The translations under genes and the position numbers were made by a program. Of a stretch of 64,000 nt of DNA, positions 1-9,010 are shown one piece after another (position 1 is the stretch's first letter; the number at the start of each line of letters is the position of its first letter). Under the pieces are notes generated by a model, which was not told the DNA's origin, did not search any database, and saw nothing but the letters and a program-made list of their open reading frames with translations. Source of the stretch: Actinorugispora endophytica (GTDB lineage: Bacteria > Actinomycetota > Actinomycetes > Streptosporangiales > Streptosporangiaceae); contig NZ_SNYN01000007.1 in NCBI RefSeq assembly GCF_004363075.1, positions 103,104 to 167,103 of the forward strand, given 5' to 3'.

Positions 1-314
1 TTCATGAAGGGAAACCATTCAGTGGGGAGTCCGTGGATTACGGCCCCAATGGGCAGATCCTCTCCCTGAGTACTTATAAGAACGGGTACGAGGAAGGACC
101 GTGGCTGGAGTGGTACCCGGACGGAACTCCCAAAGTCGAAGGGTTGGTCGCCTACTCCAAAGGCGCTGTCGGCCCATGGAAGAAATGGCATCCCAACGGC
201 CTTATCGCCGAAGAGCGGAACTTCGACGAGGAGGGGGTCCTGGTCTCCGAACGCCGGTGGAGCGACGCCGGCGACCTCGTCGAAGAGAAGACGTACAACG
301 CTCCCCGGGGCTAG
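1..314 (+). CDS. YwqK-family (MORN-like repeat) antitoxin/immunity protein, 5' end outside window
   Basis: The frame is open from the first base (codons start at position 3), so the gene begins upstream; a GTG at 33 is an internal codon. The visible part has three degenerate MORN-type repeats: YGPNGQI, EWYPDGTPKVEG and KWHPNGLIAEE. This is the hallmark of the YwqK family, whose Bacillus member is encoded beside the YwqJ deaminase toxin and is treated as its antitoxin. It is therefore probably a cytoplasmic immunity protein, although many YwqK homologues are orphans. The last 146 bp recur almost unchanged at 1373-1518. Family call is fairly sure; the partner toxin is not in view. Confidence 0.75.
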   Translation, partial: HEGKPFSGESVDYGPNGQILSLSTYKNGYEEGPWLEWYPDGTPKVEGLVAYSKGAVGPWKKWHPNGLIAEERNFDEEGVLVSERRWSDAGDLVEEKTYNAPRG

Positions 315-1056
315 AGAATACCCAAGACGGAGACATCGTCATCGACGGCCGGAACACGACATCAACGTCCGACGCCCTCCAAGGGATGGAGAACCGACTC
401 CGGCTGGACCTGGAGAAGGGATGCCCGAAACTAAACCAAGTGGACTAGAGAACCTCCGGCGCGGGGGTGATTCGGGCACCGGTGGTTTTGTTGACGGTCT
501 TGGGCCTTCTGCCCGTTTCGAGGCCGGGAAGGGCAGAAAGCCCAAGACCGTCAACGGAACCCTCACGCGACGGACATCATGGGCGCGGCCCCGGCCCGCA
601 CCCGCCGTCGCCGCCCGCCGTGACCCCGCGATCCGCGTGGCGTGAGGCCGAAAGACCCCCCGAAGCACCGGTGCCCGAACCGAACGAAGACGGGACCGGA
701 CCGGATGTCACCGATCTTTTCTGAATTCACACGGCGTTCCGATGGCCTAGTCGTCACGGCTTCCGACCGTCTCGGAAACGACGCATGTTTCTCCTCCGTG
801 ATGTTCTCGACCTCGTCGGAAAAGAACACTCCTCTTCTCCCCGATGGGAAGGCACGGCCGCCGACGGGAATCACCGGAAGCACACCGGATGTCGCGGTGT
901 TCCTCAGTTTCGAGAAGACGGACCGACGCGGAGCTCGATGGACGATCTGACACCGTGGGCGGGCGGGACGGGTGGGCCCCGCCTACTCCACACCCCCGTC
1001 CGAACTCTCCTGCACGACACCGTACGGACAGTTACGTACCGTCCACACGCACGGCG
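315..1056. other. Gene-poor stretch with repeat copy 1
   Basis: About 740 bases without a convincing gene. Open frames here have no ribosome binding site and encode low-complexity Arg/Pro/Ala-rich products. The only structure I see is the inverted-repeat element at 450-680. The 680-1056 part is somewhat less GC-rich than its surroundings and may be decayed coding DNA. Confidence 0.5.
450..680 (-). repeat. MITE-like intergenic repeat, copy 1 (truncated)
   Basis: This segment is the reverse complement of the elements at 8683-8950 and 22030-22282. It carries a near-perfect central hairpin (about 491-558) whose arms read GTTGACGGTCTTGGGC and the complement, flanked by CACCGGTG blocks. The outer end near 450 matches the terminal repeat of the other copies, but the end near 680 diverges after GCACCGGTGCCCGAA, so this copy has lost one terminus. 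Confidence 0.75.
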
Positions 1057-1359
1057 GTGCGCTACCTCCCCGTCACCAAGGACGGCGTGGTGGTCGGCTA
1101 CCTGTGGGCCTCGACCGAGGAGGAGGCCGCAGGCCTCCTCAAGGCGTCGACCGTCCGAACGCACACCGAGGGCATGCGGGTCTTCGTGTTCTGGGCCGAA
1201 CGCCTCGACTCCGCCCTCGCTGACGGCCTGACCGCGCTTCAGGCACTGAAGCGCTGGGGCGGCGCCCCCGAGGACCCCATCGGGGGCGCGATCCCGCCCG
1301 ACGCACGGGAGGAGATCGCGCCGAACCTGGACGAGATGAAGCGGATCTCCTGGAAGTGA
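1057..1359 (+). CDS. Small hypothetical protein in immunity-like locus
   Basis: I do not recognise a family. A 100-aa product starting at GTG 1057 (MRYLPVTKDGVVVGYLWAS) has a balanced, protein-like composition, with a mixed beta/alpha pattern in the first 60 residues and an acidic C-terminus. The frame stays open further upstream, but that part is low-complexity and Arg-rich, so I chose the GTG where normal composition begins. No clear ribosome binding site precedes it, so the start is uncertain. It lies between the YwqK gene and its displaced fragment, which suggests a small-protein or immunity cassette region. Confidence 0.55.
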   Translation: MRYLPVTKDGVVVGYLWASTEEEAAGLLKASTVRTHTEGMRVFVFWAERLDSALADGLTALQALKRWGGAPEDPIGGAIPPDAREEIAPNLDEMKRISWK

Positions 1360-1372
1360 CAGGCCCACCTCG

Positions 1373-1518
1373 AAAGGCGCTGTCGGACCATGGAAGAAAT
1401 GGCATCCCGACGGCCTTCTCGCCGAAGAGCGGAACTTCGACGAGGAGGGGGTCCTGGTCTCCGAACGCCGGTGGAGCGACGCCGGCGGCCTCGTCGAGGA
1501 GAAGACGTACAACGCTCC
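1373..1518 (+). pseudogene. Displaced 3' fragment of the YwqK-like gene
   Basis: This 146-bp segment aligns without gaps to 159-304 with about five differences, so it is a recent partial duplication of the C-terminal MORN repeat. It begins at codon AAA-GGC-GCT just after the stop of the preceding gene. It stays in frame but has no start codon or ribosome binding site and runs on into unrelated sequence to a stop overlapping the next start (1618). It is probably an untranslated orphan cassette, as left by recombination in toxin/immunity loci. Confidence 0.75.
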
Positions 1519-1617
1519 TTCACGAGTCTCCGCCATGATGAGACGACAGGCACCGCCCCGAACGAGAAGAGCGGCCGGGGAACCGGCCCGACCCGATTTC
1601 CCAGAGGAGAACAGTAG

Positions 1618-2124
1618 ATGAGCGACCCGGTCGAGGGACTGGTCGACCGACTCCTGGCCGCGGACTGGTCCGGGAGCTACGAGCAGCGCCCCTCCCAGGC
1701 GGCGCTGATGCGGGAGTACCTGCGCAGGTCAGCCTGGTGGGCGAAGCGGTTCGACGCGGAGGGCTGGCCCTTCTTCGACATCGCGTCGTGGGTCGACCCG
1801 TCGGTGCGGGCCGACCCCGGGCAGGTGCGCCGCCTCCAGGAGGGCCTGCCCGACTGGGTCTACCTCACGGTCCGGCACACCTGCGTCTGGGCGCTGCACT
1901 TCCGCGCCCTCCAGGAGTCCGGGGCGGACCTGCCCGACCTGCCCGACCCGTTCGCTCCGCTGCTGCTGATGTTCGAGCGCGGAAGCGGGTTCACCGTGGA
2001 CGGCACCGGCTTCATCGAGGTCGATTTCCGGAGCATCCGCAAGGGCCGGAGAAACGACCACCTCGTCAAGGAGCCGAAGGCCCCCCTGGACCCGGCCGAA
2101 CTGGACGCGATGGACCGTCGCTGA
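1618..2124 (+). CDS. Hypothetical protein, possible immunity-type protein
   Basis: A 168-aa protein with ATG start preceded by an AGAGGAGA-type ribosome binding site at 1602-1609. The N-terminal half is helical and Trp-rich (MREYLRRSAWWAKRFDAEGW). The C-terminal half has a beta segment, LLLMFERGSGFTVDGTGF, followed by a basic stretch. No signal peptide or membrane segment is visible. It resembles small cytoplasmic proteins scattered through actinomycete accessory regions, but I cannot name its family. Its place downstream of YwqK pieces and upstream of a type VII secretion ATPase makes an immunity role possible; that is inference only. Confidence 0.65.
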   Translation: MSDPVEGLVDRLLAADWSGSYEQRPSQAALMREYLRRSAWWAKRFDAEGWPFFDIASWVDPSVRADPGQVRRLQEGLPDWVYLTVRHTCVWALHFRALQESGADLPDLPDPFAPLLLMFERGSGFTVDGTGFIEVDFRSIRKGRRNDHLVKEPKAPLDPAELDAMDRR

Positions 2125-2278
2125 ACCGGTGGAACGGAAAGGGGACCGCGAATGGGAAACACGTACGCGCCCCTTTCCCTTCTCCGCCACCGCGCGGCAG
2201 GGGGCCGCGGAGGGGTCTGGGGACGAGGACCGCCGGTGGTGCGCGTCCGGGCCGTCAGCGGAATCTGCGAGCCCCGCC

Positions 2279-3118
2279 CTAACGGTCCCGGCGCCTCCTC
2301 CGCAGCGCCTTGCCGAACGCCTTGCGGGCCTTCGGGGTGTCCAGCGCGGCCAGGGTGCCGTCGCGCCACCAGAAGACCCCGGCGGCGCAGGGCTCGTCCG
2401 CCCGGGCGTGCGTGTCCGCCACCGCGCTCGCGAAGGCCGGCAGCAGGTCGACGGCCTCCTTGGAGGCGATCGGGTGCAGCAGCAGGGTGTCGAGCCTGGG
2501 GACTCCGACGAGCGCGCCGTCCGGGCAGGGGCGCGGGAGGAACCGCTCCAGCTCGGTGAGCAGCGCGGACACGTACGGGCTGCCGGGTTTGGTGACGACG
2601 CGGACGGAGTGCCGCAGTGTCAGGGGCCACTCGTGCTCGACGACGTCGGCCAGCTCCCGCTCGTGCGTGCGCGCGACGGCGCCGCCGAGGCCGCGCAGCC
2701 CGAGGAGCCCGGCCCTGCTCCTGGTCAGCGGCGCCCCGTACTTCGGGTGGTCGATGACGACCAGCGCGTCGAAGTACCGTCCGACCGGCGCGCTCACCAG
2801 GTTCTCCGCCACGTCCGGGGGCATCCTGGGGACCAGTTTCACGCGCAGCAGCTCGCGCACGTCGCCGAGGAGCTCGATCTCGGCGACCGCCAGCGCGGCC
2901 CGGTCGGCGACCTCGCGCAGCCACTCCTCGGCCAGCCGCGGCCACAGGTGCGGCCGCGCCCCGGCGCAGCGCTCCAGGAGCGGCCAGGTGGAGGCGGCCA
3001 GCTCGGTCCAGCCGAACGACACCACGACCCGGGACAACCGCCTGTCGAACGACGCGTCGGGAAGTGTCACGGGCAGCAGGTCCGCGACGAGCGCGTGGAC
3101 CTCCCCCGCGATTTCCAA
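2279..3118 (-). CDS. Hypothetical protein divergent from eccC
   Basis: About 279 aa, soluble, with no membrane segment or recognised domain. Regular protein composition begins at LEIAGEVHALVADLLPVTL and continues to a very basic C-terminus (KALRRRRRDR). The frame is open to 3307, but that would run across the eccC promoter and start and encodes unusual sequence, so I placed the start at TTG 3118; there is no strong ribosome binding site and the start is the weak point. It is transcribed divergently from the type VII secretion ATPase across an AT-richer gap of about 150 bp. Function unknown. Confidence 0.6.
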   Translation of the reverse strand: MEIAGEVHALVADLLPVTLPDASFDRRLSRVVVSFGWTELAASTWPLLERCAGARPHLWPRLAEEWLREVADRAALAVAEIELLGDVRELLRVKLVPRMPPDVAENLVSAPVGRYFDALVVIDHPKYGAPLTRSRAGLLGLRGLGGAVARTHERELADVVEHEWPLTLRHSVRVVTKPGSPYVSALLTELERFLPRPCPDGALVGVPRLDTLLLHPIASKEAVDLLPAFASAVADTHARADEPCAAGVFWWRDGTLAALDTPKARKAFGKALRRRRRDR

Positions 3119-3272
3119 TGGTCCGGAATTCAGCGGCCGCTCCGATCCGCTCGGTTTTCCACAGCCGTGTGAATAGGGAATCCCACGGCCGGATCGTCTT
3201 ATATACAGTACGGGTGGACCTGGCAGGGCGGTCACTGGAAAACTGTGTCGTCCGTTTTCGAGAGGAGTGCCG

Positions 3273-6200
3273 GTGACGACCCGCATTGTGCACCGGCCGG
3301 CGCGCACGGTCTATCCGCCCCCGCAGCAGGACCCGCACGAGGTCGAGGCGCCGCCCACCCTGCCCGACGGCAACGCGCAGGGCGGCCAGTTGATGACCCT
3401 GCTGCCGATGGTCGGCATGATGGCCTCGCTCACCATCATGATGGTGCTGCGGAACCCGGCGTTCATGGCGTTGGGCGCGCTGGTCCTCGTCGTCGCGGTG
3501 ATCGCCGGCGTCGGCATGCTCTTCTCGCGTCGCGGCCAGGCCGCCCGGCAGCGCCGCAACCAGCGGGAGCTGTACCTGGAGTATCTGGAGGAGCTGCGCG
3601 AGGAGCTCGGCGAGCGGGAGCGGCGCGCCCACGCGCACGCCCGCCTGCTGGACCCTCCCCCCGAGGCGCTGTACGACATCCTGCGCGACCCCACCCGGCT
3701 CTGGGAGCGCCGCCGCAGGGACCGGGACTTCCTCCGGGTCCGGATCGGCACGGGGCACATGCCGGGACGACCGCTCCGCCTCGCCGAGCGCGGGAGCGCG
3801 CTGACCCCGAACGACCCCTTCATGCTCTCGGAGGCCCGGGCCGCGATCCGGCGCTTCGAGACCGTGCCCGACATGCCGCTCACCGTGCCGCTCGACATGG
3901 TCGGCAACGTCAGCGTGATCGGCGCGCGCGAGGACGTGCTGCGCGTGGTGCGGGCCGTGGTCGCCCAGCTGGGCGCGTTCCACGCCCCCGAGGACGCCGC
4001 GCTGGCGGTGATGCACCCGGCGGCCCGCGCGGCCGACTGGGACTGGTTGAAGTGGCTTCCGCAGGTCCTCGACCAGCAGCGGCGGGACGGCGGGGTCAGC
4101 GCGCGGCTCATCGCCTCCAGCCCGGCGAAGCTGGGCGCGCTGCTCTCCGACGAGCTGCGCTCCCGCACCGACTTCGCGGCCGAGGTCCGGCGCGGTATGG
4201 GGAAGCGCGAGGCGTACCGGATGATGCGCCGCCTGGTGGTGGTCCACGACACCCACGGCGGGGTGGCGAGCGAGCTGGTCCGGCCGGACGACGCGGTTTC
4301 CCCGGCCGCCCTCGGCGCCACCGTCGTCCACCTGGTCGCCGACCAGGTGGAGGAGCCCGGGGACGTCAGCATCCGGCTGACCGTCTCGGGCGACCAGGTG
4401 CGGGTCGAGGACCTGCGTTCGGACGACCCGCGGACGTTCACCGGCACGGTGGACGACGTCTCCGCCGCCACGCTCACCGGCCTGGTCCGGATGCTGGCCC
4501 CGCTCCGGCTCTCCCAGGAGTCGATCGAGGAGACGGCGGCCTCGGGCGGCAGCGTCGACTTCACGACCCTGATGGGCGTGGCCGACCCCGGGAGCATGGA
4601 CGTGCGGCGCCTGTGGGCGCCGCGCAGCGAGCGCGCGTTCCTGCGGGTGCCCATCGGCGTCGACGACCTTGGGCAGCCCGTCATCCTGGACCTCAAGGAG
4701 TCGGCTCAGCTCGGCATGGGGCCCCACGGGCTGTGCGTGGGCGCCACCGGCTCGGGCAAGAGCGAGATGCTGCGGACCCTGGTGATCGCGCTCGCCGCGG
4801 CGCACTCGCCCGAGCGCGTCAGCATGGTGCTGGTGGACTACAAGGGCGGCGCCACGTTCGCGCCGTTCGAGACGATGCCGCACGTCGCCGGGGTCATCAC
4901 CAACCTGGAGGACGACGCCGCGCTGATCGAGCGCGTCTACGCCAGCCTGTCGGGCGAGGTGCAGCGCCGCCAGCAGGTGCTGCGCGACGCGGGCAACGTG
5001 GCCAACATCGGCGACTACGCCTACAAGCGGGCGCACGATCCGAGCCTGCCCCCGCTCCCGCACCTGCTGGTGATCATCGACGAGTTCGGCGAGCTCCTGA
5101 CGGCCCGCCCGGACTTCATCGAGCTGTTCCTGTCCATCGGGCGGATCGGCCGGAGCATCGGCGTGCACCTGCTGCTGTCCAGCCAGCGGATCGAGGGCGG
5201 GAAGCTGCGCGGCCTGGAGACCTACCTGTCCTACCGGCTGGGACTGCGCACCTTCTCCGAGGAGGAGAGCCGCACCGTACTGGACACCCCCGACGCCTTC
5301 CACCTGCCCGCTCTTCCCGGGTTCGGGTACCTCAAGGTCGACACCAGTGTCTACCAGCGCTTCAAGGCCGGCTACGTCTCGGGCGGCTACCGGGGCCCGG
5401 TCGCGGACGAGGAGGAGGACGAGCAGCGGGACCGCCTCCCGGTGCGCCCGTACTCCGCGTACAACACGGCGGGCGCGTCCGGGCGGGCCGGGGCCGCGGA
5501 CGCCGACGACGAGCCGGGCCTGCCCGAGCGCACGGTCGGGCCCACGCTGCTGGACGTGATGGTCGGGCAGCTGGTCCGGCACGGGGAGCCCGCGCGCAGC
5601 ATCTGGCTGCCGCCGCTGCCGTCCGCGACCACGCTGGACCTGGTCGCCGGCCCTCTGAAGATCACCGACGACGCGATGCGGCTGCCCGGGGCCCCCGAGC
5701 CGCTGCAGGTGCCGGTCGGCCTCCTGGACGACGCCACCAAGCAGTGGCAGGGCCTGTGGAACATCGACCTCTCCGCCTCGGGCGGCCACCTGGCGATCAT
5801 CGGCGGCCCGCAGACCGGCAAGACGACCCTGCTGCGCACCATGGTGCTGTCCATCTCCCTGACCCATTCGCCGACCCAGGTCGCGGTCTACGCGCTCGAC
5901 CTGGTCGGTGGCGGCCTGCAGGCGCTGTCCGACCTCCCCCACGTCGGCGGTGTCGCGGGCCGGACCGACGCCGAGCGGGTGCGCCGCACGGTCGAGGAGG
6001 TCCGGGGCATGCTGGAGCACCGCCAGGAGGTCTTCCGCGACCGCGGCATCGACTCGGTCCAGCAGCTGCGGCGGATGCACGCCAGAGGCGAGGTCCCCGA
6101 ACTCCCGAGCGCCGACATCGTGCTGTGCGTCGACGGCTTCGGGGCGATCCGCAACGACTTCGAGGAGATCAACGACATGGTCTCCGACCTCCTGCAGCGC

Positions 6201-7274
6201 GGCGGCGGCTACGGCATCCACGTGGTGGCCGCGATGCTGCGCTGGAACGACGTGCGCATGGCCATGCAGTCGAACTTCGGCCAGCGGGTGGAGCTCCGGC
6301 TCAACGACCCGTCGGACTCGTCGGTGGACCGCAAGCTCGCCGAGACGATCAGCGCGAAGACCCCCGGCCGCGCCCTCACCGACGGCAAGCTCTTCGGCCA
6401 GGTGGCCCTGCCCCGCGTCGACTCGCTGCCGGACGACGACAACCTGGGCGAGGTCGTCGAGAAGACGGCCCGGGCGATCAACAGCTCGTGGCGCGGCCCG
6501 ACCGCCCCGCCGGTCCGGGTGCTGCCGTACCGGCTGCCCGCCCGCACCCTGCCGGGCCCCGACCGGGAAGACCGGCTGGTGCCGATCGGGGTGGACGAGC
6601 GCGCGCTCGAACCGGTCCTGCTCGACCTGTTCGACCGCGACCAGAACCTGCTGGTGCTGGGCGACGGCGAGTGCGGCAAGACCAACCTGCTGCGGCTCGT
6701 CGCCGAGGGGCTGATGGCCCGCTACACCCCGCAGCAGGTGGTGTTCGCGGTGATGGACCCCCGGCGGACGCTGCGCGGCGTGATCCCCGAGGCCTACCTC
6801 GGCGGATACGCGAGCAACGCGCGGGTGTGCGCGGGGCTGGCGGGCGGTGTCGCGAAGGAGCTCGAGGGCCGGATGCCCGACGACGCCGACCCCGACAAGG
6901 GCGAGGGCGGCGAGCTGGGCGGTCCCCGCATCGTCGTGCTCGTGGACGACTACGACGTCCTGACCACGGCCGGGCAGAAACCCCTGACCCCGTTCGTGCC
7001 GTTCGTGTCCAACGGCCGCGACATCGGGCTGCACTTCGTGGTGACCCGCCGCGTGGCGGGGGCCGGACGCGGCCTGTACGACCCGCTGGTGCAGGCCATG
7101 CGGGAGATCGGCACCAGCGCGGTGCTCATGTCCGGCGACCGCGGCGAGGGGCAGATCTTCCCCCGGGTGTACGCCAACGCGCAGCCGCCCGGGCGGGGGC
7201 GGTGGATCCGCCGGGGGGAGGCGGCCCATCTCATCCAGACCGGATTGCTGGACGCGGAGAAGGAGAACCGTTGA
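3273..7274 (+). CDS. eccC: Type VII secretion protein EccC (FtsK/SpoIIIE ATPase)
   Basis: A 1333-aa membrane-anchored motor ATPase that in ESX systems recognises and drives export of WXG100-type substrates. The N-terminus MTTRIVHRP is typical of EccC and is followed by two membrane segments (about residues 40-60 and 64-84). Three FtsK-type ATPase domains follow, with P-loops GATGSGKSE (about 490), GGPQTGKTT (about 844) and GDGECGKT (about 1130). Only domain 1 has a full Walker B (VIIDEFGE); domains 2 and 3 have VDGFG and VDDYD, as is usual for the regulatory domains. EccCa and EccCb are fused in one chain. GTG 3273 is preferred to GTG 3267 because AGGAG lies 5 nt upstream. It overlaps the next gene by 4 nt. 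No eccB, eccD, eccE, mycP or esx gene is visible. Confidence 0.92.
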   Translation: MTTRIVHRPARTVYPPPQQDPHEVEAPPTLPDGNAQGGQLMTLLPMVGMMASLTIMMVLRNPAFMALGALVLVVAVIAGVGMLFSRRGQAARQRRNQRELYLEYLEELREELGERERRAHAHARLLDPPPEALYDILRDPTRLWERRRRDRDFLRVRIGTGHMPGRPLRLAERGSALTPNDPFMLSEARAAIRRFETVPDMPLTVPLDMVGNVSVIGAREDVLRVVRAVVAQLGAFHAPEDAALAVMHPAARAADWDWLKWLPQVLDQQRRDGGVSARLIASSPAKLGALLSDELRSRTDFAAEVRRGMGKREAYRMMRRLVVVHDTHGGVASELVRPDDAVSPAALGATVVHLVADQVEEPGDVSIRLTVSGDQVRVEDLRSDDPRTFTGTVDDVSAATLTGLVRMLAPLRLSQESIEETAASGGSVDFTTLMGVADPGSMDVRRLWAPRSERAFLRVPIGVDDLGQPVILDLKESAQLGMGPHGLCVGATGSGKSEMLRTLVIALAAAHSPERVSMVLVDYKGGATFAPFETMPHVAGVITNLEDDAALIERVYASLSGEVQRRQQVLRDAGNVANIGDYAYKRAHDPSLPPLPHLLVIIDEFGELLTARPDFIELFLSIGRIGRSIGVHLLLSSQRIEGGKLRGLETYLSYRLGLRTFSEEESRTVLDTPDAFHLPALPGFGYLKVDTSVYQRFKAGYVSGGYRGPVADEEEDEQRDRLPVRPYSAYNTAGASGRAGAADADDEPGLPERTVGPTLLDVMVGQLVRHGEPARSIWLPPLPSATTLDLVAGPLKITDDAMRLPGAPEPLQVPVGLLDDATKQWQGLWNIDLSASGGHLAIIGGPQTGKTTLLRTMVLSISLTHSPTQVAVYALDLVGGGLQALSDLPHVGGVAGRTDAERVRRTVEEVRGMLEHRQEVFRDRGIDSVQQLRRMHARGEVPELPSADIVLCVDGFGAIRNDFEEINDMVSDLLQRGGGYGIHVVAAMLRWNDVRMAMQSNFGQRVELRLNDPSDSSVDRKLAETISAKTPGRALTDGKLFGQVALPRVDSLPDDDNLGEVVEKTARAINSSWRGPTAPPVRVLPYRLPARTLPGPDREDRLVPIGVDERALEPVLLDLFDRDQNLLVLGDGECGKTNLLRLVAEGLMARYTPQQVVFAVMDPRRTLRGVIPEAYLGGYASNARVCAGLAGGVAKELEGRMPDDADPDKGEGGELGGPRIVVLVDDYDVLTTAGQKPLTPFVPFVSNGRDIGLHFVVTRRVAGAGRGLYDPLVQAMREIGTSAVLMSGDRGEGQIFPRVYANAQPPGRGRWIRRGEAAHLIQTGLLDAEKENR

Positions 7275-7669
7275 CGTACGACGTGGTCGCACTGGTTCAG
7301 CGGGCCCCGGATGTTCGGGCCCTGGTGGACGGGATGGTGCGGGCGGGAACGGATCTGAAGGTGCGGGGCGGCGGTGACGGCGCCGTCATCCAGCTCTGCG
7401 ACGACGAAGGACGCCCCCTGCTGAGCATCGAGGCGGCGCAGCGGGTCGCGGTCGCCAGCGAGGTGGAGCGGCTGCTCGGGGCCGGGACGGCCGCCCTGAT
7501 GCCCGACCCCTGCTGGTGGGTGGAGGCGCGGGCGTCGAGTGCCGAGGCGGAGGCGGTGGCGCTCGCGCACCGGTTCGCCGACCGGCTGGTCGACAGGCTC
7601 GGCGGCACGGTCTGGTCGTCCCGCCCCCGGCTCCGCCAGGGCGCGCTGCCGGGAGGTGGGGCACGGTGA
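7271..7669 (+). CDS. Hypothetical protein coupled to eccC
   Basis: A 132-aa soluble protein starting at TTG 7271, which overlaps the eccC stop codon and has AAGGAG just upstream; it ends in a GTGA overlap with the next start. The sequence has an alternating beta/alpha pattern (LKVRGGGDGAVIQLCDDEGRP) and ends in a long helix with a basic tail. I recognise no domain. Translational coupling on both sides implies a stoichiometric or regulatory partner of the ATPase or the DUF6177 protein. It contains no WXG motif, so it is not an obvious ESX substrate. Confidence 0.8.
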   Translation: MTYDVVALVQRAPDVRALVDGMVRAGTDLKVRGGGDGAVIQLCDDEGRPLLSIEAAQRVAVASEVERLLGAGTAALMPDPCWWVEARASSAEAEAVALAHRFADRLVDRLGGTVWSSRPRLRQGALPGGGAR

Positions 7670-8682
7670 ACCACCCGGCGATCGACATCGTCACCGAGAA
7701 GACCGCGGTGGCCGTCCAGGACAGGCCCGTGGTCCCGCTGGCGTCGTGGCTGACCGACGCGGTGTCGGCGTGCGGGCGGAGCGGGCGGGGGTTCCAGGTG
7801 CTCTCCTCCGCGGAGTCCCGCCTCACGTTCGCGCTGCGGACCGTGCTGAACAGCGTCAAGGCCAGATGGGTGGTCGAGGAGCCCGACGGCGGCGGGCACT
7901 ACGACGGGTTCTCCGGGATCCCGCTGGTGTGGAGCGGGAACGCGGCGTTCGTCCCGGCCCCGGGGGAGCAGGACCGGTCCGGCCCCTCCCGGACCTTCGT
8001 CCGCGACGCCTCCGACCTCGGCAGCCAGCTCCTGGTCGACCTCCGGGTACTGCACCCCGCCGGCGAGGACCTGGTCCTCGGCGGAGCCGCCGAGACCCTC
8101 GCCCAGACCCTCGGCGAGGCCGACCCCGCCGGATGGGGGACGAGCGAGCCCGCCCTGTCGATGTGGGACCGCGCCGCGCTGACCGCGCTGTGCCGGCGCC
8201 GGACACCCCAGGCGACCTGGTTCACGTTCGCGGGCCCGGGCGGCTGGGCCCGGAGCTTCGTCGGGACCCAGCGGGTGTCGCGCGTGACCTCGGGGGTGAA
8301 GGAGACCATCAGCTTCGCGGTCGGCTACGCGAAGGAGGAGGAGATCCCGCTCGACCGGCTCGCCGCACTGGCCGAGGAGTTCACCCGGCAGGGGATCCTG
8401 CAGACCATGACGGTGCAGCGCACCACCGGGCGGCCGGACCTCACGTACGAGCCGTACTGGTCGGGTGTGCCGATTCCGGTCGGGATGGCGGTCGGCGCGG
8501 AGGGCGTGGCCGAGATCGGCCTCGACCGCGCGCTCGCGGCGCCGACCCGGGGCCGGACCGTCGGCCCGCGGCGCGCGCCGTCGGTGTGGTACCGGATCGG
8601 CGACGGAACCGACCCCGACGCGTGGACGGGGTTCAGGGAGCTGATGACGCACCTGCGGCCGGAGGGCCCGGAAACCGTGTAG
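7666..8682 (+). CDS. DUF6177 family protein of a type VII secretion-like operon
   Basis: A 338-aa protein starting at GTG 7666 within the stop of the previous gene. It resembles the actinobacterial DUF6177 family, proteins of unknown function that I recall occurring beside EccC-type ATPases. Visible features are an N-terminal segment (VNHPAIDIVTEKTAVAVQDR), a central Trp-rich core (TWFTFAGPGGWARSFVG) and no membrane segment or signal peptide. Third gene of the eccC operon; repeat copy 2 begins directly after its stop. A cytoplasmic accessory role in secretion is inferred from the operon only. Confidence 0.75.
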   Translation: MNHPAIDIVTEKTAVAVQDRPVVPLASWLTDAVSACGRSGRGFQVLSSAESRLTFALRTVLNSVKARWVVEEPDGGGHYDGFSGIPLVWSGNAAFVPAPGEQDRSGPSRTFVRDASDLGSQLLVDLRVLHPAGEDLVLGGAAETLAQTLGEADPAGWGTSEPALSMWDRAALTALCRRRTPQATWFTFAGPGGWARSFVGTQRVSRVTSGVKETISFAVGYAKEEEIPLDRLAALAEEFTRQGILQTMTVQRTTGRPDLTYEPYWSGVPIPVGMAVGAEGVAEIGLDRALAAPTRGRTVGPRRAPSVWYRIGDGTDPDAWTGFRELMTHLRPEGPETV

Positions 8683-8950
8683 GGAAGCTCCGGCGCGGGG
8701 TGTTCCGGGCACTGGTCGTCCGGGTGGGTCGTTCGACCTCACGCCACGCGGATCACGAGGTGTCGGCGGGCGGGGCCGGAGGGCCGCGCGTGCCCGCCGG
8801 ATGTCCGTGACGCGGCGATTCGAGGCCGCTCCCGCCCCCACCCGGAATGATCGTGGGCTTTCTGCCCTTCCCGGCCCCGAAACGGGCAGAAAGCCCAAGA
8901 CCGTCAACAAAACCACCGGTGCCCGAATTCACCCCCGCGTCGGAACCTCC
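8683..8950 (+). repeat. MITE-like intergenic repeat, copy 2
   Basis: A 268-bp element starting immediately after the DUF6177 stop codon. Its ends form imperfect terminal inverted repeats of about 35 bp (GGAAGCTCCGGCGCGGGG at the left, complement of GGAGGTTCCGACGCGGGGG at the right). The inner hairpin near 8851-8900 pairs GGGCTTTCTGCCC with GGGCAGAAAGCCC. The remaining sequence matches copy 3 with moderate divergence. It contains no gene. Since it abuts a stop codon, the hairpin may also act as a transcription terminator. Confidence 0.8.
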
Positions 8951-9010
8951 ATAGCCGCCGGGGCCTCACCGGTCGCCCGGGGGTCTCCGGCTTTCAGGCC
9001 GGAGCGGAGG

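Noticed and set aside
3245..7270. Long plus-strand frame overlapping eccC in another phase
   Set aside because: Arg/Ala/Gly-rich shadow frame. Only its 3' end, from TTG 7271, looks like a real protein, and I annotated that separately.
1860..7292. An 1810-codon open frame on the minus strand across eccC
   Set aside because: It is antisense to a gene with clear EccC motifs and has His/Gln/Asp-rich, Arg-rich composition typical of a mirror frame in GC-rich DNA.
7271..7669. WXG100-type substrate coupled to eccC
   Set aside because: No WXG motif, wrong length and no helical hairpin pattern.
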